Shown: positions 1 to 7,115, counted from the stretch's first letter. The stretch: DNA of 9,287 nt from Clostridia bacterium (GCA_900764115.1 CAAFMR010000041.1:1-9287); one strand, 5' to 3'. The notes: generated by a model not told the origin, from the sequence alone. Translations and numbers: made by a program.

Positions 1-739
1 GATAGAAGTTAACGCTGTAGGTCTCATCCAAAGGACAATGGAGACAGAACTCCACCATATTGCTATCGCCCCAATAGGAAACGGAAAAATACTCATTGTT
101 GTATCCGCCGTAGCGGGTGGCGGGCTGCTGATAGATCGTATAATCCCCGTTTACGTGACCGGTCTTGATGGCAAACTCCTTGCAATAGGCAAACAGATCG
201 ATTTTGGCGGGAGCAGATGTCGTCGTGGCGGTGGCGGCAGGCTGGGGGTTCGTCTTTTTGGGCGGGGTCTCCGGCTTTTTCGTGCCGGCGGTGGTGGTGG
301 GCGCCGGCGTATTTTCGTCGTCGGTAGGCGCTTGTGCCAGCCGGGCAGAGGGGGCGGCGCTGCTGTCGGGGTCGCCGCTGCGCAGATAGCGGGTGCCGAA
401 AACCGCCAGCAGCACAATCGCCACGGACAGCACCACCGCCCCGATGCACAGAACCCATACCCGTGCCGACTTCCCGGAGCTTTCCGGCAGCGCCGTCTCC
501 GATGGAATCTCCTCCTCCGGGAGCCTGACGCCATTGCCGGTTCCGTCTGTATTCTCTAAAAGCTCATCGGCGGTCGTATTAAAAATGCGGGCAAGGGCGA
601 TGATATTGTCAATGGTGGGCTGGGTCTGCCCGTTTTCCCACAGACTGACGCTCTGTCTGGAAACGCCCAGCTTGTCCGCCAGTTCATCCTGGGACATATT
701 ATTGCGTTTGCGATGCTCTCTGATACTATCCGATAACAT
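1..739 (-). CDS. Membrane-anchored XRE-family transcriptional regulator (C-terminus beyond window)
   Basis: The reading frame is open from an ATG at 739 to the left edge (246 codons seen, no stop). Residues about 4-62 form a classic XRE/Cro-type helix-turn-helix, with MSQDELADKLGVSRQSVSLW as the helix-turn-helix core and WENGQTQPTIDNI following it. This should bind an operator as a dimer. Residues about 94-115 (VWVLCIGAVVLSVAIVLLAV) are a single membrane segment. After it come a Pro/Thr/Ala/Lys-rich linker (about 120-178) and the start of a folded region rich in Tyr, Asn and aromatic residues (from about 180), with Cys186, Cys232 and Cys235. The layout (cytoplasmic DNA-binding domain, one membrane span, outside domain) resembles a one-component membrane sensor or a RodZ-like protein. 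I do not recognise the outside domain. The start is supported by AAAGGAAGTGG just upstream. It lies downstream of, and in the same direction as, the sugar kinase gene, but 160 nt away with its own likely promoter. Its target and signal are unknown. Confidence 0.9.
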   Translation of the reverse strand, partial: MLSDSIREHRKRNNMSQDELADKLGVSRQSVSLWENGQTQPTIDNIIALARIFNTTADELLENTDGTGNGVRLPEEEIPSETALPESSGKSARVWVLCIGAVVLSVAIVLLAVFGTRYLRSGDPDSSAAPSARLAQAPTDDENTPAPTTTAGTKKPETPPKKTNPQPAATATTTSAPAKIDLFAYCKEFAIKTGHVNGDYTIYQQPATRYGGYNNEYFSVSYWGDSNMVEFCLHCPLDETYSVNFY

Positions 740-760
740 GTAGCCACTTCCTTTTGTAGT

Positions 761-766
761 AGTATA
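761..766 (-). promoter_or_regulatory. Possible -10 box of the XRE regulator gene
   Basis: Read on the minus strand, TATACT sits about 22 nt before the ATG at 739, with the ribosome binding site AAAGGAAG between them. The same TATACT hexamer is the -10 of the two better promoters at 7741 and 7875. The hexamer 17 nt upstream (GGATGG) is a poor -35, so this promoter is weak or needs an activator. A perfect TTGACA (821-826 on the minus strand) is too far upstream to pair with it. The -10 overlaps a run of TATAGC-like repeats (763-779), which makes its exact register uncertain. Confidence 0.4.
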
Positions 767-779
767 GCTATAGCATAGC
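763..779. repeat. Short tandem TATAGC repeats at the XRE gene promoter
   Basis: On the plus strand TATAGC occurs twice in tandem (763-768 and 769-774), followed by the partial copy ATAGC (775-779). The block contains the palindrome TATAGCTATA and overlaps the likely -10 region of the XRE regulator gene. It could be a binding site for the regulator itself, or simply an AT-rich promoter stretch. Confidence 0.45.
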
Positions 780-794
780 ACAACCATCCTGCCG

Positions 795-865
795 CAAGCA
801 ACAAAATTCGCTTGTCATTTTGTCAAGCAGCGCTTGCGTTTTGCCGCAAGTGCCCGTTTCCAAGC
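795..865. repeat. Cluster of CAAGC / GCTTG pentamers in both orientations
   Basis: Plus-strand positions are CAAGC 795-799, GCTTG 810-814, CAAGC 824-828, GCTTG 832-836, a near copy CAAGT 847-851, and CAAGC 861-865. Start-to-start distances are 15, 14, 8, 15 and 14 nt. The longer word TGCCGCAAG occurs twice in direct orientation (790-798 and 842-850). The block lies between the sugar kinase stop and the XRE regulator's promoter. It could be a multi-site operator for the neighbouring regulator, or part of a folded transcript end. Confidence 0.55.
796..853 (-). terminator. Possible weak transcript-end hairpins after the sugar kinase gene
   Basis: On the minus strand, downstream of the kinase stop at 900, two hairpins can form. 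One has 9-nt arms at 830-838 and 845-853 with one mismatch and a 6-nt loop. The other is GCTTG-9 nt-CAAGC (828 down to 810), followed by GAATTTTGTT. The second has a short T-rich tail, as an intrinsic terminator would, but the stem is only 5 bp. Neither is a textbook terminator, and the same bases make up the pentamer cluster, so this is a tentative call. Confidence 0.25.
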
Positions 866-878
866 TTTTCCGGCATCC

Positions 879-892
879 GCAGCCGCGGCTGC
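879..892. repeat. Perfect 14-bp palindrome just after the sugar kinase stop
   Basis: GCAGCCGCGGCTGC reads the same on both strands and starts about 7 nt after the kinase stop codon in the direction of transcription. It could form a GC-rich hairpin that protects the operon's 3' end or slows polymerase. No T-tract follows it. In such GC-rich DNA a palindrome of this size may also be fortuitous. Confidence 0.35.
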
Positions 893-899
893 CCTCTCT

Positions 900-1814
900 T
901 CACCGCTCCTCTGCCGGCGGCAGCTGCTGCCGCACCGTCTCTGCCGTTTCCGCAGACACGCTGCCCCCGGCAAATGCCACGGCGCTGCCCGTAGCCACCG
1001 CCAGCCGCAGGGCTGCGACCGGCGGCTCCCCCCGGGAGAGCGCCGCCAAAAATCCGGCAATCATGCTGTCGCCGGCGCTGACGGAGCACCGCACCGTGCC
1101 CCGGGGCGCGGGCTGATACCACACGCCCGCCCCCGTTACCAGCAGCGCCCCCTCGCCGCCCAGGGAAACCAATACAGTTTCCGCGCCCTGCCGCCGCAGC
1201 ATCTGCGCCGCCTGTTCCGCCTGCGGCAGCGTAGACAGCGCCTGCCCCGCCAGCTGGGATAGCTCCGCCCGGTTGGGCTTGATGAGGAACGGATGATGCG
1301 CCAGCGCCTGCCGCAAAGGCTCCCCCACGGCGTCCACCACTGTTTTTACTTCGGCAGGCGTTGCCGCCAGCAAGCGGGCATAGCTGTCCGCCCCCATACC
1401 AGGCGCCAGACTGCCGCACAGACACAGGGTATCGCCCGCCCGCAGGCGGCTCACCCGCGCCGCCAGCACGCCAAACGCCTCCTCCGGCACCGGTGCGCCG
1501 GGGGCATTGATTTCCGTTTCGGTGCCGTCGCTCAGCTTGACGTTGATGCGGGTGCGCCCCCGGGGCAGCCGAATCCACTCGGCGGGAAACGGCTCCGCCG
1601 CCAGCATAGTTTCCAGCATAGCCCCGGTATCCCCGGCGCTGAAGCTCACCGCCCGGGTGTCCGCGCCGAATGCCGCCAGCATCCGGGACACATTCAGCCC
1701 CTTGCCGCCGGCGCGCAGCTGCGTCTCCGTCGCCCGGTTGGTTTCCCCTGCCAGCAGCCGGGGAACCGCCAGCCGATAATCCAGCGCCGGATTGCAGGTG
1801 ACCGTCAGAACCAT
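900..1814 (-). CDS. 1-phosphofructokinase-family sugar-phosphate kinase (PfkB/ribokinase superfamily)
   Basis: This 304-residue protein, a typical length, would transfer phosphate from ATP to a sugar phosphate in the cytoplasm, most likely fructose 1-phosphate to fructose 1,6-bisphosphate. The N-terminal VTCNPALDY, AGGKGLNVSR (35-44), GSLAPG (134-139), KPNRAEL (179-185) and the C-terminal signature SAGDSMIAGF (246-255, catalytic Asp249) mark the FruK/LacC branch of the PfkB family. The ATG at 1814 is chosen over an upstream in-frame ATG because it starts exactly at the conserved MVLTVTCNPALD and is preceded by AAGGAG (1822-1827) at 7 nt. That ribosome binding site lies at the very end of mnmA; the two genes are 4 nt apart, so translation is probably coupled. 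No fructose PTS transporter or FruR-type regulator is visible. Tagatose-6-phosphate kinase is therefore an alternative, and I give no gene symbol. Confidence 0.9.
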   Translation of the reverse strand: MVLTVTCNPALDYRLAVPRLLAGETNRATETQLRAGGKGLNVSRMLAAFGADTRAVSFSAGDTGAMLETMLAAEPFPAEWIRLPRGRTRINVKLSDGTETEINAPGAPVPEEAFGVLAARVSRLRAGDTLCLCGSLAPGMGADSYARLLAATPAEVKTVVDAVGEPLRQALAHHPFLIKPNRAELSQLAGQALSTLPQAEQAAQMLRRQGAETVLVSLGGEGALLVTGAGVWYQPAPRGTVRCSVSAGDSMIAGFLAALSRGEPPVAALRLAVATGSAVAFAGGSVSAETAETVRQQLPPAEER

Positions 1815-1818
1815 ACGC

Positions 1819-2907
1819 TCACTCCTTTTCCGCCCGGACGATGGTGCCGCCGCCCAACACCTCTTCCCCGGCATAGAACACCACCGCCTGCCCCGGCGTG
1901 ATGGCACGCTGGGGCTGGTCGAACACCACCCGCACCCGGTTATCCTCCAGCGGCACCAGCGTCGCCGCCGCCTCCCGGGCGGAATACCGGGTGCGCGCCG
2001 CCGCCCGCACCGGAGCGGCGGGGATCTCGCCGCTGATCCAGTTTACATCCTCCGCCAACAGTGCCGCGCTGTACAGCGCCGTCTCCGGTGCCAGCACCAC
2101 CCGGTTCTGCGCCATATCTTTTTCCAGCACATACAGGGGCGCGGGCAGCGCCAGCCCCAGCCCCTTGCGCTGTCCGACGGTATAGCCGATCAGCCCCTTG
2201 TGCCGCCCCAGCACCTGTCCCGCCGTATCCACAAAATCCCCGGCGGCGTAATCCCGCCCGGTACGCTGGCGGATGAAATCGGCATATTTGCCGTCCTCCA
2301 CAAAGCAGATGTCCTGACTGTCGTGCTTGCGGGCGTTATAAAACCCGTGCGCCTCGGCGTATTGCCGCGCTGCCTCCTTGCTTTCCACCTCGCCCAGGGG
2401 AAACCGGGTATGCGCCAGCTGCTCCTGGGTGAGAAAATACAGCACATAGCTCTGATCCTTGGGCAGAAAACGGGCTTTTTTCAGCTTCCATTTGCCGGTG
2501 ACGGCGTCCTGCTCCACCCGGGCATAATGCCCGGTGGCGATGGTATCGTAGCCCAAGAGCCTTCCCTGCTCATACAGGCGGGCAAACTTCATATACCGGT
2601 TGCAGTCGATGCAGGGATTGGGGGTATAGCCCTTTTCATAGGCATCCACAAACCGATCGATGACCTGCGCGGAAAACTCCCGTGTATAGTTAAACACATA
2701 GAATTTCATACCCAGCGAGTACGCCACCTGCCGGGCATCCTCGGCATCCTCCTGGGTGCAGCACGCCTTTTCCCGGCGCACCTCCTCCTCGCTTTCGTGG
2801 AGCTTCATGGTCACGCCGATGCAGTCGTAACCCTGCTCCTGCATCATCGCCGCCGCCACGGAGCTGTCCACCCCGCCGCTCATGGCAATCAGCGCTTTTT
2901 TATTCAT
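1819..2907 (-). CDS. mnmA: tRNA-specific 2-thiouridylase MnmA
   Basis: MnmA activates the wobble uridine (U34) of tRNA Lys, Glu and Gln with ATP and replaces its oxygen with sulfur from a cysteine-desulfurase relay, giving the s2U needed for accurate decoding. The protein has 362 residues, the normal length. The PP-loop ATP-binding motif SGGVDSS is at 10-16. The catalytic cysteine pair is present: Cys102 in NPCIDCN and Cys201 in DSQDICFV, matching E. coli Cys102 and Cys199. Further family motifs are ATGHYAR (124-130), KDQSYVLYFL (150-159) and YTVGQRKGLG (242-251). The start at 2907 is chosen because MNKKALIAMSGGVDSS is the family N-terminus and AAGGAGG (2917-2923) lies 9 nt before it; a longer in-frame start at 2964 would add unrelated residues. 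It overlaps the preceding small gene by 8 nt and ends 4 nt before the sugar kinase. Confidence 0.97.
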   Translation of the reverse strand: MNKKALIAMSGGVDSSVAAAMMQEQGYDCIGVTMKLHESEEEVRREKACCTQEDAEDARQVAYSLGMKFYVFNYTREFSAQVIDRFVDAYEKGYTPNPCIDCNRYMKFARLYEQGRLLGYDTIATGHYARVEQDAVTGKWKLKKARFLPKDQSYVLYFLTQEQLAHTRFPLGEVESKEAARQYAEAHGFYNARKHDSQDICFVEDGKYADFIRQRTGRDYAAGDFVDTAGQVLGRHKGLIGYTVGQRKGLGLALPAPLYVLEKDMAQNRVVLAPETALYSAALLAEDVNWISGEIPAAPVRAAARTRYSAREAAATLVPLEDNRVRVVFDQPQRAITPGQAVVFYAGEEVLGGGTIVRAEKE

Positions 2908-3145
2908 TGGATGCCGCCTCCTTCCGCAGCCATTGCAGCAGCCCGTCGTTCCCCCGGCGGGCAAGCCCCGCCGCCAGCCGCTGCCGCTGCGCCGGGGTCA
3001 GCTCCGCCAGCAGCACCGCCGGCGGCTGCCCGAATTGTTGATACAACTGCCGCTCCACCGCCTCCGGAGTGGCTATCTTCGTCTGCGCCAGCCGCAGCAG
3101 GGTCTCGCACACCCGCTCCGGGCGGTTCTGCCGATACGGGTTCAT
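2900..3145 (-). CDS. Small hypothetical protein (81 aa), translationally coupled
   Basis: I do not recognise this protein. It has 81 residues and no signal peptide, membrane segment or metal-binding cluster. It is rich in Leu, Ala, Arg, Gln and Glu and looks mostly helical, ending in LLQWLRKEAASNE. It is probably a real gene. Its ATG overlaps the stop of the upstream ybaK-like gene as ATGA, its stop overlaps the mnmA start by 8 nt, and about 86% of its codons end in G or C, matching the neighbours. There is no canonical ribosome binding site (only GGCGGGG upstream), so it probably depends on termination-reinitiation from the ybaK-like gene. Its own 3' end carries the mnmA ribosome binding site. 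Lying between two tRNA-directed enzymes, it may act in tRNA or translation quality control, but that is guilt by association only. Confidence 0.75.
   Translation of the reverse strand: MNPYRQNRPERVCETLLRLAQTKIATPEAVERQLYQQFGQPPAVLLAELTPAQRQRLAAGLARRGNDGLLQWLRKEAASNE
2917..2923 (-). promoter_or_regulatory. Ribosome binding site of mnmA
   Basis: AAGGAGG on the minus strand, 9 nt before the mnmA ATG at 2907 and inside the coding region of the small upstream gene. It decides the mnmA start in favour of MNKKALIAMSGG over a longer in-frame ATG at 2964. Confidence 0.85.
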
Positions 3146-3633
3146 ATTGCCCCGCCGTGGCGGATAATATCCGCCGTTTTCGCCCGGGTCACCCGGACAA
3201 GATCCGCCGGGGCGAGAAAAATCTGCGCCCCGATACGCCCGCCGCTGATGATGACCTCATCGTACTGTAATACGCTCTCGTGGATGACGGTGGGGAACGC
3301 CTTTTTCATCCCGATGGGGGTGCAGCCGCCCCGGATATAGCCGGTGAGGGGCAGCAGCTCCTTCACGTGGATCAGCTCCACCGCCTTTTCGCCCACCGCC
3401 CGGGCGGCAGCCTTCAGGTCCACCTCCTCGGCGATGGGCACCACAAACACATAGTGTCCGCCGCTTTTCCCTACCGCCACCAGCGTCTTGAAGCTGCGCT
3501 CATAGGGCTGCCCCAGCTGATCCGCCACCTGCACCCCGTCCACAAATTCCGGACAATCGTACAAATTCACCGTGTGGGGGATCTTCTGCTGCTCCAGCAG
3601 CCGCATAGCGTTAGTTTTCTGCTCCTTAGCCAT
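3142..3633 (-). CDS. ybaK: YbaK/EbsC-family Cys-tRNA(Pro)-type deacylase
   Basis: A 163-residue single-domain YbaK/EbsC protein. The family hydrolyses amino acids wrongly attached to tRNA, classically Cys-tRNA(Pro), acting in trans to prolyl-tRNA synthetase. Visible motifs are the conserved substrate-site lysine in SFKTLVAV (Lys49, corresponding to E. coli YbaK Lys46), the glycine-rich GYIRGGCTPIGMKK loop (98-111) and the C-terminal ISGGRIGAQIFLAPADL, which closes the pocket. The ATG at 3633 is supported by AAGGAGG (3643-3649) at 9 nt spacing. The gene overlaps the end of mfd by 8 nt (ATGGCTAA) and its stop overlaps the following small gene as ATGA. Substrate specificity within this family (ProXp-ala, YbaK and relatives) cannot be settled by eye, so the exact misacylated tRNA is uncertain. 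Confidence 0.93.
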   Translation of the reverse strand: MAKEQKTNAMRLLEQQKIPHTVNLYDCPEFVDGVQVADQLGQPYERSFKTLVAVGKSGGHYVFVVPIAEEVDLKAAARAVGEKAVELIHVKELLPLTGYIRGGCTPIGMKKAFPTVIHESVLQYDEVIISGGRIGAQIFLAPADLVRVTRAKTADIIRHGGAI

Positions 3634-6600
3634 CGGTTTTTGCCTCCTTCATGGCGTCCAGCGCCTGACGCAGGGTGTCGAGAGAGTCCCCGCCGCCCTT
3701 CGTCTCAATTTTCACCGCATAATAGGGCTTGCCGGCGGCGCTGATGAGCACCCGCCCGGGCAGCGCCGCCGTCAGCCGCGCCCCCGCCGCCATATCCAGC
3801 GTCCGGGGATACAAATACAGGGTACCGCCCTGCTCCCGGATTTCCTTGATGCCGCAGGCGGCGGCGGTATTGCGCAGCAGTGCCACATCAATCAGCCCCT
3901 GCACCGCCGCCGGCGGCTCCCCGAACCGGTCGATCAACTCATCATAGACATCCATGGAGTCCTCGTCCGTGCGAATGTCCGCGATGCGGCGGTAAATCTC
4001 CAGCCGCTGGGCGTTGTCGCCGATATAATTCTCCGGGATATGCGCCGACACAGGCAGATCCACCAGACAGTCCACCTGCGCCGCAGCCGGCTGCCCTTTT
4101 TCTTCTTCTACCGCCTCGGACAGCAGCTTGAGGTACATATCGTAGCCCACCGCCTCCATATGGCCGTGCTGCTGAGCGCCCAGGAGGTTGCCGGCGCCCC
4201 GGATTTCCATATCCCGCATAGCAATCTTGAACCCGGCGCCGAATTCGGTGAATTCCCGCATCGCCTCCAGCCGCTTTTCCGCCACATCGGACAATTCCTT
4301 GCCCCGGGTGAAGGTGAGATAGGCATACGCCCGGCGGGAGGAACGCCCCACCCGTCCCCGCAGCTGGTGCAGCTGGGACAGACCGTAACGGTCGGCGTTT
4401 TCGATGATGAGGGTGTTGACGTTGGGAATATCCACACCGGTCTCGATGATGGTGGTGCAGACCAGCACATCCACCTCGTGCTCCAGCACCTGCCGCCAGA
4501 TTTCCGACAGCTCCTCCTCGCTCATACGGCCGTGCGCCACCGCCAGCCGTGCCTCCGGTACCCGGGCGTGAATCGCCGCCGCGCACATATCAATGTTGTC
4601 GATGCGATTGTGGAGATAATACACCTGTCCGTCCCGGCGCAGCTCCCGCCGGATGGCGTCCGCAATGACCCCGGCATCCTGCTCCAGCACATAGGTCTGC
4701 ACCGGGCGGCGATCCTGGGGGGCTTCCTCAATGACCGACATATCCCGGATGCCGCTCATCGCCATATTCAGGGTGCGGGGGATGGGGGTGGCGGACAGGG
4801 TCAGCACATCCACATTGGGGGTCAGCTCCTTGATACGCTCCTTTTGGCTGACACCGAACCGCTGCTCCTCGTCCACGATGAACAGCCCCAAATCGTGAAA
4901 CTGCACATCCGCCGACAGCAGCCGGTGGGTGCCCACCACAATATCCACCTCGCCGCTTTTCAGCTTGCGCACCGTTTCCGCCTGCTGCTTGGCGGTGCGA
5001 AAACGGGAGAGCATCTCCACATGCACCGGGAACCCCTCAAATCGCTTGAGGATGGTGTTGTAGTGCTGAAACGCCAGAATGGTGGTGGGCACCAGCAAGG
5101 CGCACTGCTTCCCCTCGGCAACGCATTTAAACGCTGCCCGCAGCGCCACCTCGGTCTTGCCGAAGCCCACATCGCCGCACAGCAGCCGATCCATAGGGAT
5201 GGGACGCTCCATATCGGATTTGATTTCATCGATGCAGCGCAGCTGATCCTCCGTTTCGGCATATTCGAAGTGCCGTTCAAAGTCGTACTGCCATTCCTCA
5301 TCGGGGCCGAACGCATAGCCCGGCGACGCCATCCGCTTGCCATACAAGGCGATGAGCTGGCGGGCAATGTCCTTGACCGCCGAGCGCACCCGGGTCTTGG
5401 CTTTTTGCCATTCCTGCCCGCCCAGCCGATGGAGCTTGACGGTGGCGTCCTCCTTGGTGCCAATGTATTTGCTCACCAGATCCAGCTGGGTCACCGGCAC
5501 ATACAGGGTGTCCCCCTTGGCGTATTCCAGCTTGATATAGTCCTTGACGACTCCCTGCACCTCCACCTGGTGGACGCCCTGATAGACGCCGATGCCGTGG
5601 GCGGAATGCACTACATAGTCGCCCACCTGTAATTCCGACAGGCTGTGAATATCCAGCCCCTTATTCTGTTTGCGGCGGCGGGCGCGTTTCGCCGCCGCCA
5701 CCCGGCCGTGGGTGATCACCGCCAGCGCCGCATCCGGCAGCTCCAGCCCCGCAGACAAGCCCCCGGTGGTCACCAACGCCTGCCCCTTCACCGGCTTCTC
5801 CGGCGCCTTGGCATATATGGCGGGGATGCCGGCTTTTTGCAGATCCTCCGCCAGCACCTGCGCCGCCTTTTCCTCGCCCCCTGCCAGCACGATACATGCC
5901 AGCTTGCGGTCCAGGCAGTCCCGCAGATCCTCCGCCAGCAGATCCACCCGCCCCGACCACACCGGCAGCTGCCGGGCGTTGACGGAATAGATGGCGGCAG
6001 GGCGTATATCCCCCTGCGCCCGGGCGAAGGCATCCAGCAGCAGACCGCTGCTCTGCTCGATTCGCCGCACGACATCGTTCCACTCCAGCAGATGGGTGGT
6101 CAGCTCCCGGCAGAGATGTCCCTCCGCCAGCAGCGACTCCACATCCTGCTCCAGCTGCCAGTGGGTGGTGCGCACCCGCTCCTTCAGCTTGGCTGGCTCG
6201 CTGGCGACCAGCAACGCATCCCGCAGATAGTCGAACAGTGTCGCCGGGGCATAGAGCAACGAAATATACGGGTCCATAGAGGCGGGCTGCACCCCGCCCC
6301 GCAGCCGGTCGGCGTCTGCCAGCAGATTTTTCTTCACCTCCGCCGCCATGCGCCCCCGCTGGGCGCCCGCCAGCTCCGTAAGCCGGACAGCCAGCGCCGC
6401 CGGATCGTCGCAGGCGATCTCCGCCGCCGGCGGGATCGCCACCGCCTCCAGGGACTCGGTGCGCCGCTGGGACAGCAGATCAAAGGCGGCGATGGTATCC
6501 ACCGTATCCCCCCACAGCTCGATGCGCACGGGAGCGGCGCTGTCCGCCGGGTACACATCCACGATGCCGCCCCGCACCGCAAACTGCCCGGCGCCCTCGA

Positions 6601-7096
6601 TCTGGGCGCAGCGCTCATAGCCCGCCGCAGACAATGCGGCAGGCAGATCCTCCACCGGCAGCACCGCCCCGGCGGTCAGCTCCAGCGTCCGGGACAGCAG
6701 CGTATCCGGCGGGATGGTGTATTGAATCGCCGCCTCCACACAGGCGACCACCGCGTCATAGTTGCCCTCCGCCAGCGTTGCCAGCGTGCCCAGCCGCATC
6801 TGCTCATATTCCCGTGAGGCGCTCTCCGTGGGGCGCAGGGTAATCTCCCGGGCGGGCAGGTATTCCACCCGCAGCCCCAGCGCCCGCAGATCCTCCACCA
6901 TCCGGGCAGCCTCCGCCTCGTCCGCCGTCAGCACCGCCACCCGGCGTTTCAGGCTCTGCCGCAGCCCGGCGGCGAACACCGCCTTATGAATATGCGCCAG
7001 CCCGATCACCGACACGGCTCCGTGACCCGCCCGCAGATCGGCGCACACATTTTTATAGACCGGCAGCGCCGCCAGTCCGGCATCCCAAAAGCTCAT
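3626..7096 (-). CDS. mfd: Transcription-repair coupling factor Mfd
   Basis: Mfd binds RNA polymerase stalled at DNA damage, pushes it forward with an ATP-driven translocase, removes it and recruits UvrA for nucleotide excision repair. The 1156 residues match full-length Mfd. Domains in order are: a UvrB-like N-terminal module (about 1-350, with RGGIVDVYP at 175-183), a basic linker (about 464-478), the CarD-like RNA polymerase interaction domain (about 488-548, VGDYVVHSAHGIGVYQG), and the RecG-like translocase. In the translocase are Walker A GDVGFGKTE (641-649), DEEQ box (742-745), LSATPIPRT (767-775), TIIETGVDIPN (882-892) and QLHQLRGRVGRS (908-919). The C-terminal UvrA-masking D7 domain follows (about 1010-1130). 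Every key motor residue I checked is present. The ATG at 7096 has AGGAGA (7102-7107) at 5 nt. The gene lies 19 nt after pth, the classic Firmicutes order, and overlaps ybaK by 8 nt. Confidence 0.99.
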   Translation of the reverse strand: MSFWDAGLAALPVYKNVCADLRAGHGAVSVIGLAHIHKAVFAAGLRQSLKRRVAVLTADEAEAARMVEDLRALGLRVEYLPAREITLRPTESASREYEQMRLGTLATLAEGNYDAVVACVEAAIQYTIPPDTLLSRTLELTAGAVLPVEDLPAALSAAGYERCAQIEGAGQFAVRGGIVDVYPADSAAPVRIELWGDTVDTIAAFDLLSQRRTESLEAVAIPPAAEIACDDPAALAVRLTELAGAQRGRMAAEVKKNLLADADRLRGGVQPASMDPYISLLYAPATLFDYLRDALLVASEPAKLKERVRTTHWQLEQDVESLLAEGHLCRELTTHLLEWNDVVRRIEQSSGLLLDAFARAQGDIRPAAIYSVNARQLPVWSGRVDLLAEDLRDCLDRKLACIVLAGGEEKAAQVLAEDLQKAGIPAIYAKAPEKPVKGQALVTTGGLSAGLELPDAALAVITHGRVAAAKRARRRKQNKGLDIHSLSELQVGDYVVHSAHGIGVYQGVHQVEVQGVVKDYIKLEYAKGDTLYVPVTQLDLVSKYIGTKEDATVKLHRLGGQEWQKAKTRVRSAVKDIARQLIALYGKRMASPGYAFGPDEEWQYDFERHFEYAETEDQLRCIDEIKSDMERPIPMDRLLCGDVGFGKTEVALRAAFKCVAEGKQCALLVPTTILAFQHYNTILKRFEGFPVHVEMLSRFRTAKQQAETVRKLKSGEVDIVVGTHRLLSADVQFHDLGLFIVDEEQRFGVSQKERIKELTPNVDVLTLSATPIPRTLNMAMSGIRDMSVIEEAPQDRRPVQTYVLEQDAGVIADAIRRELRRDGQVYYLHNRIDNIDMCAAAIHARVPEARLAVAHGRMSEEELSEIWRQVLEHEVDVLVCTTIIETGVDIPNVNTLIIENADRYGLSQLHQLRGRVGRSSRRAYAYLTFTRGKELSDVAEKRLEAMREFTEFGAGFKIAMRDMEIRGAGNLLGAQQHGHMEAVGYDMYLKLLSEAVEEEKGQPAAAQVDCLVDLPVSAHIPENYIGDNAQRLEIYRRIADIRTDEDSMDVYDELIDRFGEPPAAVQGLIDVALLRNTAAACGIKEIREQGGTLYLYPRTLDMAAGARLTAALPGRVLISAAGKPYYAVKIETKGGGDSLDTLRQALDAMKEAKTDG

Positions 7097-7115
7097 ACAG
7101 TTCTCCTGATTATTT

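Noticed and set aside
38..559. Open frame on the plus strand opposite the XRE regulator
   Set aside because: Its product is glycine/arginine repeats produced by reading the Thr/Ala/Pro-rich linker backwards; the minus-strand frame has a clear helix-turn-helix and membrane span.
821..826. Perfect TTGACA on the minus strand as a -35 box for the XRE gene
   Set aside because: The hexamer 17-18 nt downstream (TGTTGC or GTTGCT) is not a plausible -10, and it is too far from TATACT at 761-766. It is more likely part of the CAAGC/GCTTG cluster.
1815..1907. N-terminal extension of the sugar kinase
   Set aside because: The upstream in-frame ATG would add about 31 unrelated residues inside mnmA. The conserved N-terminus and an AAGGAG site point to 1814.
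1792..3270. Long plus-strand open frame (about 492 codons) opposite mnmA and the small gene
   Set aside because: It spans several real minus-strand genes and a gene junction, and its product is low complexity with no recognisable domain.
3572..5632. Very long open frame on the plus strand (about 686 codons) opposite mfd
   Set aside because: It is antisense to a full-length Mfd with all motifs, has a low-complexity His/Arg/Gln-rich translation typical of reverse frames in GC-rich genes, and matches no family.
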